This document shows, in pieces, positions 1-8,681 of a stretch of DNA of 64,000 nucleotides. Where the stretch lies: NCBI RefSeq assembly GCF_030813795.1, contig NZ_JAUSUX010000004.1:1-64000 (forward strand), read 5' to 3'. Under the pieces are notes generated by a model. The model was not told the DNA's origin and made no database searches. It was given only the letters and a program-made list of their open reading frames with translations. Each line of letters starts with the position of its first letter. Positions within the stretch are counted from its first letter, which is position 1. The position numbers and the translations under genes are program-made. This DNA is from Desulfofundulus luciae (lineage in GTDB: Bacteria; Bacillota; Desulfotomaculia; Desulfotomaculales; Desulfovirgulaceae).

Positions 1-95
1 CACAGTATCATTTTGTCTACCACGGCTTCCAGGGTGGATCAGTTTGACAATATCACAGGGGCTAAAAATGGATCAGTTTTATAGTAGCAAATACA
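1..95. mobile_element. probable end of an IS21-type element (partial, runs off the left edge)
   Basis: Two direct copies of an 11-base motif (tggatcagttt) lie at 35-45 and 69-79. Repeated copies of this kind of motif near the tips are typical of IS21-family ends. The junction with the neighbouring transposase remnant is near 95-110, where the inferred tip would read TGTA on the minus strand. The body of the element would lie left of the window, so neither its genes nor a target duplication can be seen. The call is tentative. Confidence 0.3.
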
Positions 96-104
96 AGTAC
101 AACG

Positions 105-242
105 GCGTAAGTCCACGTCCTTGATGAAAAGGTCGCATTTTTCCCGGAACAGGTGATAAAAGTTGTTTTCCCCGAACATCCGGGACAAGATCAGGTCCGG
201 ATGATAGAAGGAGAGCTGCTCTTCTTTTGATGGCCTGTACAT
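105..242 (-). pseudogene. N-terminal remnant of an IS1182-type transposase
   Basis: The first 45 or so codons from the ATG at 242 resemble the start of IS1182-family transposases (a FYHPDLILSRMFGENNFYHL stretch followed by LFREKCDLFIKDVD). The similarity stops at about position 110, where the IS21-like terminal repeats begin, and the rest of the roughly 450-residue transposase is missing. The simplest reading is disruption by the flanking element. The family call comes from recalled N-terminal motifs, not a search. Confidence 0.4.
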
Positions 243-574
243 GAGGTTTTCCTCCCTGGGTAGAAGTCATCAGCCATAGTTTGATATTCAACGTTTTTGG
301 TTGTTTTCCTGGCGGAGAGGGTAGTTTTATAGGGGTTTATCCTGTTTTTCGTGATTTTACATGTGATCATAAGAATCGCTGTGGAAGACCATTTTCGTCC
401 ATAGCAGGGAGCAGCATTTTCCCTGGGCTATGTTAATGTCTGCCATTTAGCTGGGGGTTTTGCGACTGAATTTAAAGGTGTTTAAAGAGATTTCTCGTGA
501 GGCCAGTCAGTTTTAATCCTACCGCTACGAAGATAAAAAAGCCTAAGTACTAATAAGTGCGGTAACGATCTTCA
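243..574. other. non-coding stretch, nothing recognised
   Basis: About 330 bases separate the transposase remnant from the glycosyltransferase stop. I see no credible reading frame, RNA or terminator. It may include the outer end of the decayed IS1182-type element, but no inverted repeat could be matched. Confidence 0.4.
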
Positions 575-1477
575 TCAACCCAAGACATGATCGATTTCTA
601 CACCTTTGCTAAGTCCGGGTACTGGTGTCTTGAAAACAATCTTAAGAGCTTCCTCAGCTGTTACCCTTTGATCTAGCGAGGGGGTAGAACTTCGTAGTTT
701 AAGTAAAACCTTCTCCGCATTCAGCAAGGAAGCCACTCTGTAAGCTTCTCCTTTGAGACGCGTAAATAAAATAAGTTGCGCTGTTTTTATCGGACCAACC
801 AACGCTCGTCCATAGTGACGAATGATCTCGATGTCGGCACTAACGCTGCTAAGATACTTCTCCAAGCTGAACACTCCTACTTCCCGGTAGAAGTGCAGAG
901 GTGTATCTAGAACTTCAAAGCGTGAATCGCGAATTGCCCGGCACCACAACTCACGGTCTTGGGAACGTTTGAATCTGGGATTGTAAGGATGCTTCAGAAA
1001 CCAAGTGCGCTTTGCCATTACGGTAGGGTGTATAAAAGGTGTTCTCTTCAAAACCATAGCCGGTTCAACCCCTGGGCTAGATGAGCGAATGCCCACTACA
1101 CGATTTTTATGGTCGATCACATAAGCTGCTGTCCCAAGAACATCGATTTCGGGATAAGCCAACAAGAACTCCACTTGTGTTTTGAGGCGACTTGGATGCA
1201 TTATATCGTCGGCGTCCATGCGTGCCAAAAAATCACCTTTTGCCAATTCCGCAATTTGATTAAGGCGGTACGCGAGTCCTTGATTCTCACCATCCGAAAT
1301 TACCCGCACCCGTTCATCCTGAATAGAATGCGCAATCTCTAAAGAGCCGTCCTTAGAACCATCATCGACAAGGATAAGTTCCCATTCCTGATACGTCTGA
1401 GCAAACACCGAATGCAAAGCTAGCGGCAGGGTACTTTCGCTATTGAAGAATGGTAAGCCTATAGATACCCTCACCAT
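575..1477 (-). CDS. family 2 glycosyltransferase
   Basis: This 300-residue protein is a GT-A fold glycosyltransferase that should transfer a sugar from a nucleotide donor at the inner face of the membrane. The N-terminus VSIGLPFFNSESTLPLALHS begins the Rossmann-like half. VDDGSKDGS is the nucleotide-binding loop near residue 38, and ARMDADD near residue 85 is the metal-binding DXD. The C-terminal 120 residues have no transmembrane segment. It is the distal gene of the polysaccharide locus, separated from the rest by transposon debris. Acceptor and sugar cannot be predicted. Confidence 0.85.
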   Translation of the reverse strand: MVRVSIGLPFFNSESTLPLALHSVFAQTYQEWELILVDDGSKDGSLEIAHSIQDERVRVISDGENQGLAYRLNQIAELAKGDFLARMDADDIMHPSRLKTQVEFLLAYPEIDVLGTAAYVIDHKNRVVGIRSSSPGVEPAMVLKRTPFIHPTVMAKRTWFLKHPYNPRFKRSQDRELWCRAIRDSRFEVLDTPLHFYREVGVFSLEKYLSSVSADIEIIRHYGRALVGPIKTAQLILFTRLKGEAYRVASLLNAEKVLLKLRSSTPSLDQRVTAEEALKIVFKTPVPGLSKGVEIDHVLG

Positions 1478-1676
1478 CTCTTCATATTCACCCCAAGTCT
1501 ACATCAAAATTCATTTTAATCAAAAAGCAATATCTAGCAAATAATAAGGTGGACCCCTTTGTCAAGACACGATTTTTAAAATTTTAAGCGTGGAAAGATA
1601 AGCTCAATTTGGTGAATAGTGGTATGAAATAGGTTATAGACAAATTTTTCAGATTCCAGATTTGGCATAATATGTC

Positions 1677-2522
1677 TTAGTCCTTTCCATAGTAAACTTC
1701 TGCCGGCGTCCTGTATTTTAAGGATTGGTGAGGTCGGCGGTAGTTGTAAAACTCTAGATATCGAGAGATACCCTGCCTGGCTTCCCGGGGACTTTGATAT
1801 TCGTTGAGATAAACTTCTTCGTATTTAAGGCTTCGCCAGAGGCGTTCGGTGAAAATGTTGTCAGTAGCCCGGCATTTGCCGTCCATGCTGATCCTTATAC
1901 CCGCTCCTTCTAGGAGCTTTATGTAGTCCGGGTCGGTAAACTGGGCTCCCTGGTCACTATTCATTATCTCCGGCTTGGCTTTAGCCATGGCTTCTTTTAC
2001 CGCCACTAATACAAAGGCTGTCTCCAAGCACTGGTCTAAGGCCCAGCTTACCACAAAGCGGGAGTACCAGTCCATGATGGCCACCAGGTACATCCATCCC
2101 CTGACTAGCCGGATGTAGGTGATGTCTATACCCCAGACCTGGTTGGGATAAGTAATGGGAAGGCCTCGCAGCAAGTAGGGATATACTCGATGCTCATGGT
2201 TTCTTCTGCTTAAGTTGGACTTGGGATAGATGGCGGCTATACCCATTTCCCGCATGTGGCGCTGGACGGCTTTGCGGTTGACTAAGAATCCCTCCCTTCG
2301 AAGCTGGGCCGTAATGCGCCTGGAACCGTAAAAGGGAAACTCGGTGTATATTTCGTCGATGCGGTGCTTTATGGCTATTTCTTCTGGGGAAAGGGGCACT
2401 GGGTGATAGTATAAGCTAGAGCGGTTTAGGCTTAAAAGCTCCGCCTGCTTTTTGATAGATAGTTCTGGATGGCCCCATTCCACCAAACCTAGGCGTTCAT
2501 CTCGGCTAAGCTCAGAGGCCAC
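1677..2522 (-). CDS. IS3-family transposase OrfB (DDE integrase domain)
   Basis: This 281-residue product carries the rve-type DDE core: first Asp in WGIDITYI, second in NSDQGAQF, and Glu in TERLWRSLKYEEVY about 35 residues on. The N-terminal third has the HTH_21-type helical region (KHRIDEIYTEFPFYGSRR). It overlaps orfA by 11 bases in the -1 frame next to an eight-A run on the coding strand (2525-2532), so the active transposase is probably an OrfAB fusion made by programmed -1 frameshifting. The ATG shown may not be used alone. Confidence 0.9.
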   Translation of the reverse strand: MASELSRDERLGLVEWGHPELSIKKQAELLSLNRSSLYYHPVPLSPEEIAIKHRIDEIYTEFPFYGSRRITAQLRREGFLVNRKAVQRHMREMGIAAIYPKSNLSRRNHEHRVYPYLLRGLPITYPNQVWGIDITYIRLVRGWMYLVAIMDWYSRFVVSWALDQCLETAFVLVAVKEAMAKAKPEIMNSDQGAQFTDPDYIKLLEGAGIRISMDGKCRATDNIFTERLWRSLKYEEVYLNEYQSPREARQGISRYLEFYNYRRPHQSLKYRTPAEVYYGKD

Positions 2523-2823
2523 TCTTTTTTTTAAGCCAGGTCAGCTCAGTGGTTAAACGACCGACTTCTGCGCAGAGGTCTTGGATTTTCTTCTCGTATT
2601 CGGATTTCATGTTCTCTATGTTTTTCGTTTCATCGGTAAAGAGGGAAGGCAGTTTCTCTACTGCCGTATTTTTCCACCGGTTTAAGACAGAGGGGTGGAT
2701 GCCATATTCAGAAGCGATTTGGGCAATGGATTTTTCTTCCTTGAGAATTTCCAGTACGATTTTAGCCTTAATCTCGGCTGGATATTGTTTCCTAGTACCC
2801 ATTCTGACGCTTAGGACCCCCAT
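2512..2823 (-). CDS. IS3-family transposase OrfA (HTH_Tnp_1)
   Basis: This 103-residue protein contains the helix-turn-helix that binds the IS ends (KAKIVLEILKEEKSIAQIAS followed by EYGIHPSVLNRWK), then a leucine-rich coiled segment ending at LTWLKKKSGL. The end of the frame lies on the A8 slippery run used to shift into orfB. The layout is that of the IS150/IS2-like branch of IS3 elements. Confidence 0.88.
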   Translation of the reverse strand: MGVLSVRMGTRKQYPAEIKAKIVLEILKEEKSIAQIASEYGIHPSVLNRWKNTAVEKLPSLFTDETKNIENMKSEYEKKIQDLCAEVGRLTTELTWLKKKSGL

Positions 2824-2924
2824 TTTTCGTGTCTAAATTTCTAGGTCCATTATATAATTGCTTGTGGCACTAGACGCCAACCATAGCTAAAATCAACTCT
2901 CTATCCCAACTGTAGCGGTGCAAG

Positions 2925-3860
2925 TCAGCGACAATGTTCTTTTATGCCATTCAACCTCAGCAAGCTAATAACCAGGTTGCGCAGGGAAGCAAATACACGT
3001 GGCTCATTTGCCGATGCGCACTTGCGAACGGTCTTCCTTAAAAGTCCCTCCCGAACGTAAAACAAACTGTTCTCGATGCTCCAGTGGCCACGCACAATGT
3101 TCATCAATTGCCTGGCATCTACGTTCTCAGCCGTTAAACTGGTATTGAAATAGGCGGTATCCTTCCTAATCCTGTCGGTTTTAAGGTCCTCAAACTGGCG
3201 TTTTATAACTGCTACCTGGGCAAGATAAGGAAAGCAGTTTGACCAACCAGGGCATTCGAGGTTCTAATAGTTCGGGTTTCCAGGCGGCCATGCCCTTTCT
3301 CAACGGTTTTCACCGACGGGGAAAAAACTATCCGGTTTCAGCTGGCAAATAGCTCCAAATAAAGTGGACTGATTTTGCTTGACCGGCAAGACATAATCGG
3401 TCCCTTTCTCTCTCACTAAGAAACGGGCGTTCTCTACCTGCGTTCGCATGGCGTCTGCAGTCACTACTTTGCCATCCAGGTCAAGGTTTGATAGCACCGG
3501 CTTAAAAGCCTTGATGCCTTGATTTCGTTGCCCTTGTACGGCACCTGATGCTTGGGTCATGACTACTTACTCCGGGTACAGGAAGGCGGTCACCAGATGT
3601 ACGCTTTTTCCATCGGGGCGCACAGATCCCTTTAGCCGTCCACGGCAACCAGGTTGCATTCTTTAACATGGATAATCAACCAGACGCCAATTGCCGCATC
3701 TACTTCCTCGGGGTCAATCGCCTGCAAGATGCGGCGAATGGTGGGCTCACGGGGCGAATGTATCATTCTAAATCTGTCACTGTACCGGCAACCCAAGCGT
3801 TTTAAAACTTCCTGGAAGAGGTTAGCTACCCATTTACCGATGGCAAGGAAACTTTTCGCC
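2925..3860 (-). pseudogene. degenerate ISAs1-family transposase
   Basis: Pieces of one transposase can be read across three frames on the minus strand. An N-terminal part (FLAIGKWVANLFQEVLKRLG, then PREPTIRRILQAIDPEEVDA) ends at a stop after VAVDG near 3637. A middle part (DGKSVHLVTAFLYPE, stop, then LDLDGKVVTADAMRTQ and VKQNQSTL) follows. A C-terminal part (IVRGHWSIENSLFYV, then NLVISLLRLNGIK) ends at 2925. At least one frameshift and one in-frame stop are needed to join them, so the gene is dead. These blocks are the recognised ISAs1 signature segments. Confidence 0.75.
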
Positions 3861-3997
3861 GGCCAGTAAAGGACACACCGTCACCTCCTATGATTGAAAC
3901 CTGCTAATGCTGGATTCCGCGCCGCCTTCGCGGGTCACGAATGCGGATTAAGTGCTACTACAAACTCTCCTAGCCGGTAAGGTTTACCATGTTGAGG

Positions 3998-4613
3998 TTA
4001 AGCAAGGGCTTGGTTTCGGCTGTCAAATCGGGCGCTAAGAATTCTGCGCTTAAGATTCTGGCGGGCTTTCTTGTGTAGTGGCTCGCACAAAATGGTCTTG
4101 ATGCGGCCATAACCGCTGGTGCTAATCAGTTCCACCCAACCGCCAGTTTTGTGGCAGGTGCCGCGAAAACGGTGCTGCTCGACCAATGTTTGGGCAAAGA
4201 GGATGGGATGGGATGGGGGCGTGTACCGCCTCCCAATCCGATGAAAGCCCTCTCAAGTTAAGCGCTAAGGCCTTGGAGGCCAAGTTGGAAATGCGCAGAA
4301 TCAAATAGCGCTGATTGTTGGCTATGAATTTCAGCCGATGGTTTTTCTGATCCTCCGTCCAACCGAGCCAGCGGTCGCGGTTGCCACACTCGTAGACCAC
4401 CGAACCCCAGCCGATTAAGGCTACCCAATGGCCGTTGAGGATGGCCACGTATTTGGGAGTTTTGCCAGTAAGGTAGATGCTCAGGTAATGGTAGGTGCGC
4501 AATAAATCGTTCCAGCGCTTTTCTTCCTCCGGTTTAATTGGCCGAACTATTAAGTTGTCCAGGTTAACATAAACTGGTTGGTGGTTGTTCTTGCCCATGG
4601 TACTCATAAGCAA
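3998..4613 (-). pseudogene. DUF4338 (DruA-like) gene, frameshifted
   Basis: The two halves are in different frames. From 4613 the frame runs through RWNDLLRTYHYLSIYL, GWGSVVYECGNRDRWLGW and RYLILRISNLASKALALNL to DWEAVHAPIPSHP. From about 4190 a second frame continues HPILFAQTLVEQHRFRGTC, then GWVELISTSGYGRIK. Together they give the order of blocks of DUF4338, the domain of Druantia protein DruA, which is also common as a lone gene near transposases. The break falls in three tandem GGATG copies (4201-4215). Removing two copies restores one frame reading APILFAQTL. Downstream C-terminal sequence is short (ends at 3998). Confidence 0.65.
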
Positions 4614-4653
4614 GATTGTAACACACCGGAAAACAAAAAGTCAGGCTTATATG

Positions 4654-6060
4654 TTAATTACCGGAGTTTTTAATGGGACTTATCTTTGACGGTACACATA
4701 TATTCACCCCTCCCAAAGACTTCCTAGCTTTCAACGGCAAAATTAGTTGCCCAACCAAGGAGGACATAATGAGTAAGAGCAGATAACGAAAATCTCGTAA
4801 CAACGATGGTGAAAAAAACGACCAAAACACTATGACCATAAACACACTGGCTCCAGGAATCAACCAAACTGCCCCCCGCCTAATCACCTGAAAGTGTGTT
4901 AATGTGCTTGCTAAACCCAACATCAGGGGGAAAACAACAATGCCTAACCAGCCAAAGTCAAGCGCAAAGTAACGCAATGCAGTATATATATTGATTATCG
5001 AATCTCCGGTGACCTGTATAGCGACGTATTCGAAATTCGGAGGTGGCAGAGTAACATTAAACCCAAGTCTATCGATAATCGAGGCCGCGCCATAAAATGT
5101 CCATTTACCGTAGCCCAAATTCTCCGGAATCAATCTGAACTCCTCCAAAAGCACATTGAAACCAGCTAAGGGACCAACCAAATACATCAGCAGCGATTCA
5201 ACAGTATCTAAAGGACTTAGCTCAGGTTGGCGCAGCTTTAACGGGAGGTATAGTGCTAACGGCAATAAACCCAGAAGCACGAAAGCAAGAACTATCTGTG
5301 ATTTTCTGTCGGACCTGTGAACCGTACATTCACGTCCAAGTAAGTGCTTATGGTAATAGTAGCTGAACAGGAACAGCATTAGTGCATAAGTAAACGTTGA
5401 ACGTTGAAGGGTTAACATGCTCCACATCAAGCTTAAGATCAACGGAAAAAGGCCAAAAAACCACCTGCCTCGAAGCAAGTAATAGGCTCCCCAGAAGAGG
5501 GTTATATTGCCAATAAAAAGCATATACCCCAACAATCCCAACATTAGGTTTCCTGGAGTAAAGTCGGCTTCTGCTGCCTGTTCAGTCTGATTGATCAGAC
5601 CACGCCTGACGTTAATGGCTTCCCCGGGAGAGAACAAACTCGATATGCCACCTAGGGACTGAATAGTGGGCCAAATCAGATAGACCTGTAGGATAAGATA
5701 GGCGACTGCCATCAGGAAACCCATCCAATAAAGCCGTCTGAGTTTGCGATCATCATAGAGAGGCCTTAATAAGATAGAGTCGTTTCGGTTTGGCCAAATA
5801 GTACGGCAAGTAATCCACATAACAAAGCTACCAACGGAAAAGGCTGCCGCGCTAAGCATCATGGCAACCAAAGTGACGAAGTTGAGAGGGCGTAAGTCTA
5901 GCGAAGGAACAAGGTAAATTAACAAATCCAGCGACCATATACTAAAATAAACGCTCACGGGGTTAATAGTACCATACCCTAGCAATTTTGAAAGCATTAT
6001 ACACATAAAGCCCATTATTAAATAAAGCGCAATTAATAGAAGATGCTCCATAGATTCCAT
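4654..6060 (-). CDS. oligosaccharide repeat-unit polymerase-like membrane protein (Wzy type)
   Basis: A very hydrophobic protein of about 468 residues with roughly 10-12 predicted membrane segments and a larger extracytoplasmic loop in the second half (around NFEYVAIQVTGDSIINIYTA). That shape, and its position in a glycan cluster between glycosyltransferases and a Wzz-like protein, fit the O-antigen/EPS polymerases that join lipid-linked repeat units outside the membrane. These proteins share little sequence, so the call depends on topology and context. Start codons are clustered (TTG 6066, ATG 6060, ATG 6051); ATG 6060 is given here. Confidence 0.65.
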   Translation of the reverse strand: MESMEHLLLIALYLIMGFMCIMLSKLLGYGTINPVSVYFSIWSLDLLIYLVPSLDLRPLNFVTLVAMMLSAAAFSVGSFVMWITCRTIWPNRNDSILLRPLYDDRKLRRLYWMGFLMAVAYLILQVYLIWPTIQSLGGISSLFSPGEAINVRRGLINQTEQAAEADFTPGNLMLGLLGYMLFIGNITLFWGAYYLLRGRWFFGLFPLILSLMWSMLTLQRSTFTYALMLFLFSYYYHKHLLGRECTVHRSDRKSQIVLAFVLLGLLPLALYLPLKLRQPELSPLDTVESLLMYLVGPLAGFNVLLEEFRLIPENLGYGKWTFYGAASIIDRLGFNVTLPPPNFEYVAIQVTGDSIINIYTALRYFALDFGWLGIVVFPLMLGLASTLTHFQVIRRGAVWLIPGASVFMVIVFWSFFSPSLLRDFRYLLLLIMSSLVGQLILPLKARKSLGGVNICVPSKISPIKNSGN

Positions 6061-6072
6061 AGACAATCACAT

Positions 6073-7105
6073 CTAGCTCCCTAGTTCCAGGCGTTTTCCC
6101 AGGTTCCCTGCCTCACCATCCTTAACGGCCGTTAAGATCAACCTGAAACGCCGTAAATACCCCTTTAGCACTGCGTATAGTCCGATAATCCCTAACACCA
6201 ATGCCTTATTTATCAAATATAGCAGCAGGTGTTGCCGCCAAAACCAGTACTCAAAGTACACCCGGTTTCTAATGCTGTAGTAAACTCGGAAGTCGGATTC
6301 TGCCTCCAAAACGTGTATAAACGGGGATGGGTTCCTACTCTTGTCGCACCATGAGATATCGATGTCCATCAAACGCGCTTTTGGGATAAGAAAGAGGTAT
6401 CCCCCTCTTGAATATAGTCTAAAAGTAAATTCGGTGTCATCAGAGTATACAAAAAACTTCTCGTCCGGGAAACCGATCCATTGGAGTAACGACCTGTGAA
6501 AAAAAAAGTCCTCCATATGGACCATATGGGACAGAAATTATTAGTTGGTCCTTTCTAAGTTTCGATTTCTTTGAAAAGCACCGTCTCAGTTTAGAGGGTA
6601 AGTCGACGATATTAACGCTCAAGAAGCTTGATCTGGTCGGATACACACTCGTAAGAGGCTCTCCTTCAGTTAGGCGTTTGTAGAAGTTCCGATCCTTTCT
6701 GAGCGCCAAAAGGGCTAAGCGATCAGCAGGGTACAGCAGGGACAGGTTTTCATAACTATTCAGGAGTTGTCTCAAGGCATCATCTTGAGGAACGTTATCA
6801 TCATCTAATAACCATAAAAACTCGCACCCATCAAGATTCAGGGCAAATTGTAGCCCAGCCTTGTAGCCAGCAGCAGAGCCAAGATTTTCCTGGAGCGCTA
6901 TAACATGGCATTTATCAGGCAAATTACCATGTAGAGTTTCTAGCCTTGCCTTACTTTCCAATGAAGCTCCGTTATCTACAAGAACAATCTTCCAAACACC
7001 ATTACGGAGACAACCGTCAACTACCCTAGACCAAAAGTCATATCGGTTCCCGTAGGTAACAACAACAGCGCAAACATTAGGTTTTAAGGTCAAGTTATCC
7101 GCCAT
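6073..7105 (-). pseudogene. family 2 glycosyltransferase, frameshifted at an A9 run
   Basis: The first half, from ATG 7105, has CAVVVTYGNRYDF, the nucleotide loop VDNGAS and the acidic WLLDDDN motif. The second half, in another frame from about 6500, has DEKFFVYSDDTEFTFRL, the second acidic motif of rhamnosyl/galactofuranosyl-type GT2 enzymes, and a hydrophobic tail. The break coincides with nine consecutive A on the plus strand (6499-6507). Eight would give a single frame reading PYGGLFFHRSLL and a protein of about 343 residues. It could be a real mutation, an on/off slippage tract or a base-calling error. Confidence 0.75.
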
Positions 7106-7197
7106 ACAAAGGCTAACCCCCTAATATTGGACAATTAGACTTTAGATCTCACGATTTCACAGAATTTAATTCTATGCGGCGGCTTTTTGACTGCCAC

Positions 7198-7741
7198 ACC
7201 TCACGTGGTTTATTGAAGTCACCGACGGGAAGCCCCAGGGAACATGCCATAAATAGATTGGCCCCCCGTCCATCATTCTATTATACAACGTGCGGGGTCA
7301 CCGACCGTCAAGGTTACCATGCGTCGCCGTCCAGAAAACCCTCAAGGGCTCATAAGGGAATATATAGGTCTTCCGGCCTACCAGTCCTTTTCCAACCACC
7401 CCATCAGTCTGGAGCTAATCCACCAACCGGGTACCCTCAAGGCTCGGGGTCCTCCACCAGAATGAGCATCTTTAGTCATTCATCCTTAGTCATTCCATAC
7501 TTCCCGGATCCGTTGCCGGTCCTGGGGTTGATGATCACACCTAATCACAGAGATTTCGATGATCCCTGCTTTAGTTGTTCATCCATTACGTAAAATAGAT
7601 AAGGACTTGCTTCTGAGGAAATAAACTGCTTGGCTCGGATTAAGGTCATAGGCCCTAGTTTTTTGCCCTTATCGTCGGAGAGAATCAGCTCCTCAATAAC
7701 CTCATTTCTCATAGCTTATGCGGTATTAAACCTCACGTGGT
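7198..7741 (-). repeat. 532-bp insert bounded by 12-bp direct repeats
   Basis: The sequence ACCTCACGTGGT occurs at 7198-7209 and again at 7730-7741. The right copy is the last part of the epimerase gene. Deleting one repeat plus the insert would let that gene continue in frame to an alternative end (…DHVRCGSQKAAA) instead of …DHVRFNTA. The insert carries one 55-codon frame near its right end. The rest looks structured rather than coding, with internal repeats gtcaccgac (7218-7226, 7297-7305) and accctcaag…gctc (about 7338-7352 and 7432-7444). No transposase or inverted tips were recognised. Its nature is unknown. Confidence 0.45.
7545..7712 (-). CDS. small unknown ORF (55 aa) inside the 532-bp insert
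   Basis: An ATG at 7712 opens a 55-residue frame beginning MRNEVIEELILSDDKGKKLG and ending KQGSSKSL. It starts four bases after the epimerase stop but has no good Shine-Dalgarno sequence. I recognise no family. Its charged, plausible composition may mark a fragment of a larger lost protein. Confidence 0.25.
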   Translation of the reverse strand: MRNEVIEELILSDDKGKKLGPMTLIRAKQFISSEASPYLFYVMDEQLKQGSSKSL

Positions 7742-8681
7742 CAATAAGCCATTGGACGAATAGTGCAAGCCCATCTTTGAAACCCACTTTTGGTCGATAC
7801 TTTAATAAACGTTCGGCTTTAGTTACATCCGCCCACGTCTGAACCACATCACCGGGTTGCGCTGGTTGGAAGTCCAGTTGCGCCTTTATATCTAGAACCT
7901 CCTCAAGGGCCCGTACCATCTCAAGTAGGCTCACCGTCCGGTTATTGCCTAGGTTGATTACCTCATAGGAAATGCTATTACACTCCATGGCTGCCCGTAC
8001 GCCCTGAATAATGTCATCGATGTAAGTATAGTCCCGACGGGTGGAGCCGTCCCCGTAGATGGGGATAGGCTCGCCCTTCAGCATCTTCCGGGCGAACTTA
8101 TGGATGGCCAGGTCGGGCCGCTGGCGGAGTCCGTAAACGGTGAACAGACGAAGGGCAATAAACCGGATGCCGTAGAGGTAGCTGTAGACGTGCCCCAGGA
8201 GTTCCCCTGCCACCTTGGTGGCTGCGTAGGGGCTTATGGGCATGAGCACGCAATCGTCCTCCCGCCAGGGCACATTGGGGTTTACGCCGTAGACGCTGGA
8301 AGAAGAGGCGAAAACGAACTGTTTTACACCCCACTCTCTGGCCAGCTCCAGCAGGTTCTGCGTACCGCGGACGTTCACTTCCTGGTAGCCGATAGGATCG
8401 CGTATGGAAGGACGGACACCGGCCTTAGCAGCCAGGTGAACTATCACATCGTACTCCCCGGAGAGGCGCTGCCGGAGAGTCTCCATATCCCTTATGTCGG
8501 CTTCAACCAGGGTATAGTTGCTGTATTCCAGGTGGGGCGCTATGTTCCTGCGCTTGCTACCGGGGTCGTAGAAGGGATCGAAGTTATCTACAACCGTGAC
8601 CCGCCAGCCTTCGGATAAAAGGCGGTCTACCAGGTGACTGCCTATAAAGCCGGCCCCTCCTGTTACTAAAGCTGATTTCAC
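7716..8681 (-). CDS. NAD-dependent nucleotide-sugar epimerase (UDP-glucuronate 4-epimerase-like)
   Basis: A short-chain dehydrogenase-type epimerase of about 321 residues. The NAD site is LVTGGAGFIGSHL at the N-terminus; SSSSVYG and SPYAATK supply the Ser and Tyr-X3-Lys catalytic residues; RRDYTYIDDI is the usual sugar-binding block. It follows the UDP-glucose dehydrogenase gene directly, so conversion of UDP-glucuronate to UDP-galacturonate for the surface glycan is likely, though other 4-epimerases look similar. GTG 8681 is preferred because it overlaps the upstream TGA as GTGA, has GGGGGTGGG before it and aligns with the family N-terminus; an in-frame ATG lies at 8705. Its C-terminus may have been changed by the downstream insert. 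Confidence 0.88.
   Translation of the reverse strand: MKSALVTGGAGFIGSHLVDRLLSEGWRVTVVDNFDPFYDPGSKRRNIAPHLEYSNYTLVEADIRDMETLRQRLSGEYDVIVHLAAKAGVRPSIRDPIGYQEVNVRGTQNLLELAREWGVKQFVFASSSSVYGVNPNVPWREDDCVLMPISPYAATKVAGELLGHVYSYLYGIRFIALRLFTVYGLRQRPDLAIHKFARKMLKGEPIPIYGDGSTRRDYTYIDDIIQGVRAAMECNSISYEVINLGNNRTVSLLEMVRALEEVLDIKAQLDFQPAQPGDVVQTWADVTKAERLLKYRPKVGFKDGLALFVQWLIDHVRFNTA

Larger units (their letters stand above)
1550..2849 (-). mobile_element. IS3-family insertion sequence, about 1300 bp
   Basis: Imperfect terminal inverted repeats are visible. Both tips begin TGGACC, followed after a variable stretch by AGACACGA (left tip from 1550, right tip ending at 2849). Two overlapping minus-strand genes fill the element. 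The three bases outside each tip differ (agg on the left, tta on the right), so no target duplication is evident. Either it was lost or one end was rearranged. The genes look intact. Confidence 0.85.

Noticed and set aside
3998-4613. a working Druantia defence system
   Set aside because: Only a frameshifted DUF4338 gene is present. No druB-E genes or large helicase lie nearby, and the neighbours are transposons.
7174-7593. 139-codon plus-strand frame in the 532-bp insert
   Set aside because: Ser/Pro/Arg-rich, no ribosome site and no motif. The region looks like structured non-coding DNA.
7198-7741. group II intron as explanation for the insert
   Set aside because: No recognisable domain V hairpin, no GTGYG-type start at the boundary and no reverse transcriptase gene.
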